Assembly: GCA_022567015.1 (NCBI GenBank)
Contig: JADFHR010000206.1
Coordinates: 1-5,602, forward strand
DNA: 5,602 nt
Direction of reading: 5' to 3'
From: Pseudomonadota bacterium
Lineage (GTDB): Bacteria; Pseudomonadota; Alphaproteobacteria; Rhodospirillales; 2-02-FULL-58-16
Part shown: in pieces, positions 5,589-5,602 of the stretch
How the letters are laid out: every line of letters begins with the position of its first letter
Numbering within the stretch: the stretch's first letter is position 1
Position numbers and translations under genes: made by a program
Notes under the pieces: generated by a model
Seen by the model: the letters and a program-made list of their open reading frames with translations, nothing else
Database searches by the model: none
Told to the model about the DNA's origin: nothing

Positions 5589-5602
5589 CTAGGAGCGTGC
5601 GC

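Overview
The window is a stretch of a high-GC bacterial chromosome. The protein sequences look like an alphaproteobacterium, perhaps of the Rhodospirillales type; this is an impression from recalled family members, not a demonstrated placement. All supported genes lie on the minus strand and read from high to low coordinates. The large plus-strand ORFs are antisense shadows.

From right to left: (1) 5475-5588 holds two near-identical 56-base direct repeats. (2) 5311-5474 holds a short decayed C-terminal piece of a BKACE/DUF849 (beta-keto acid cleavage enzyme) gene. (3) 5180-5310 looks like the operon's promoter and leader, followed by a 29-codon ORF (5090-5179) with the strongest Shine-Dalgarno sequence in the window. 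(4) 3108-5093 is a 661-residue AMP-forming acyl-CoA synthetase of the long-chain (COG1022/FadD-like) type. (5) 2320-3111, 1339-2274 and 258-1334 encode an ABC ATPase (LivG type) and two permeases (LivH and LivM types). (6) 150-257 is an intergenic gap with a strong GC-rich hairpin. (7) 1-149 is the start of a periplasmic substrate-binding protein that runs off the left edge. A second ATPase (LivF) would be expected beyond it but is not visible.

The genes are packed as one operon. The small ORF overlaps the synthetase by ATGA, the synthetase overlaps livG by ATGA, 45 bases separate livG from livH, and 4 bases separate livH from livM. The likely logic is that the ABC system imports a carboxylic acid and the co-translated synthetase turns it into a CoA thioester on arrival. 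The substrate could be an aromatic acid, a fatty or dicarboxylic acid, or an amino-acid-like compound; the sequence does not decide.

The core operon is a recognisable arrangement. The less ordinary features are in the upstream 500 bases: the coupled leader ORF, the BKACE remnant and the paired repeats. I see no RNA genes, CRISPR array, insertion sequence or canonical intrinsic terminator.
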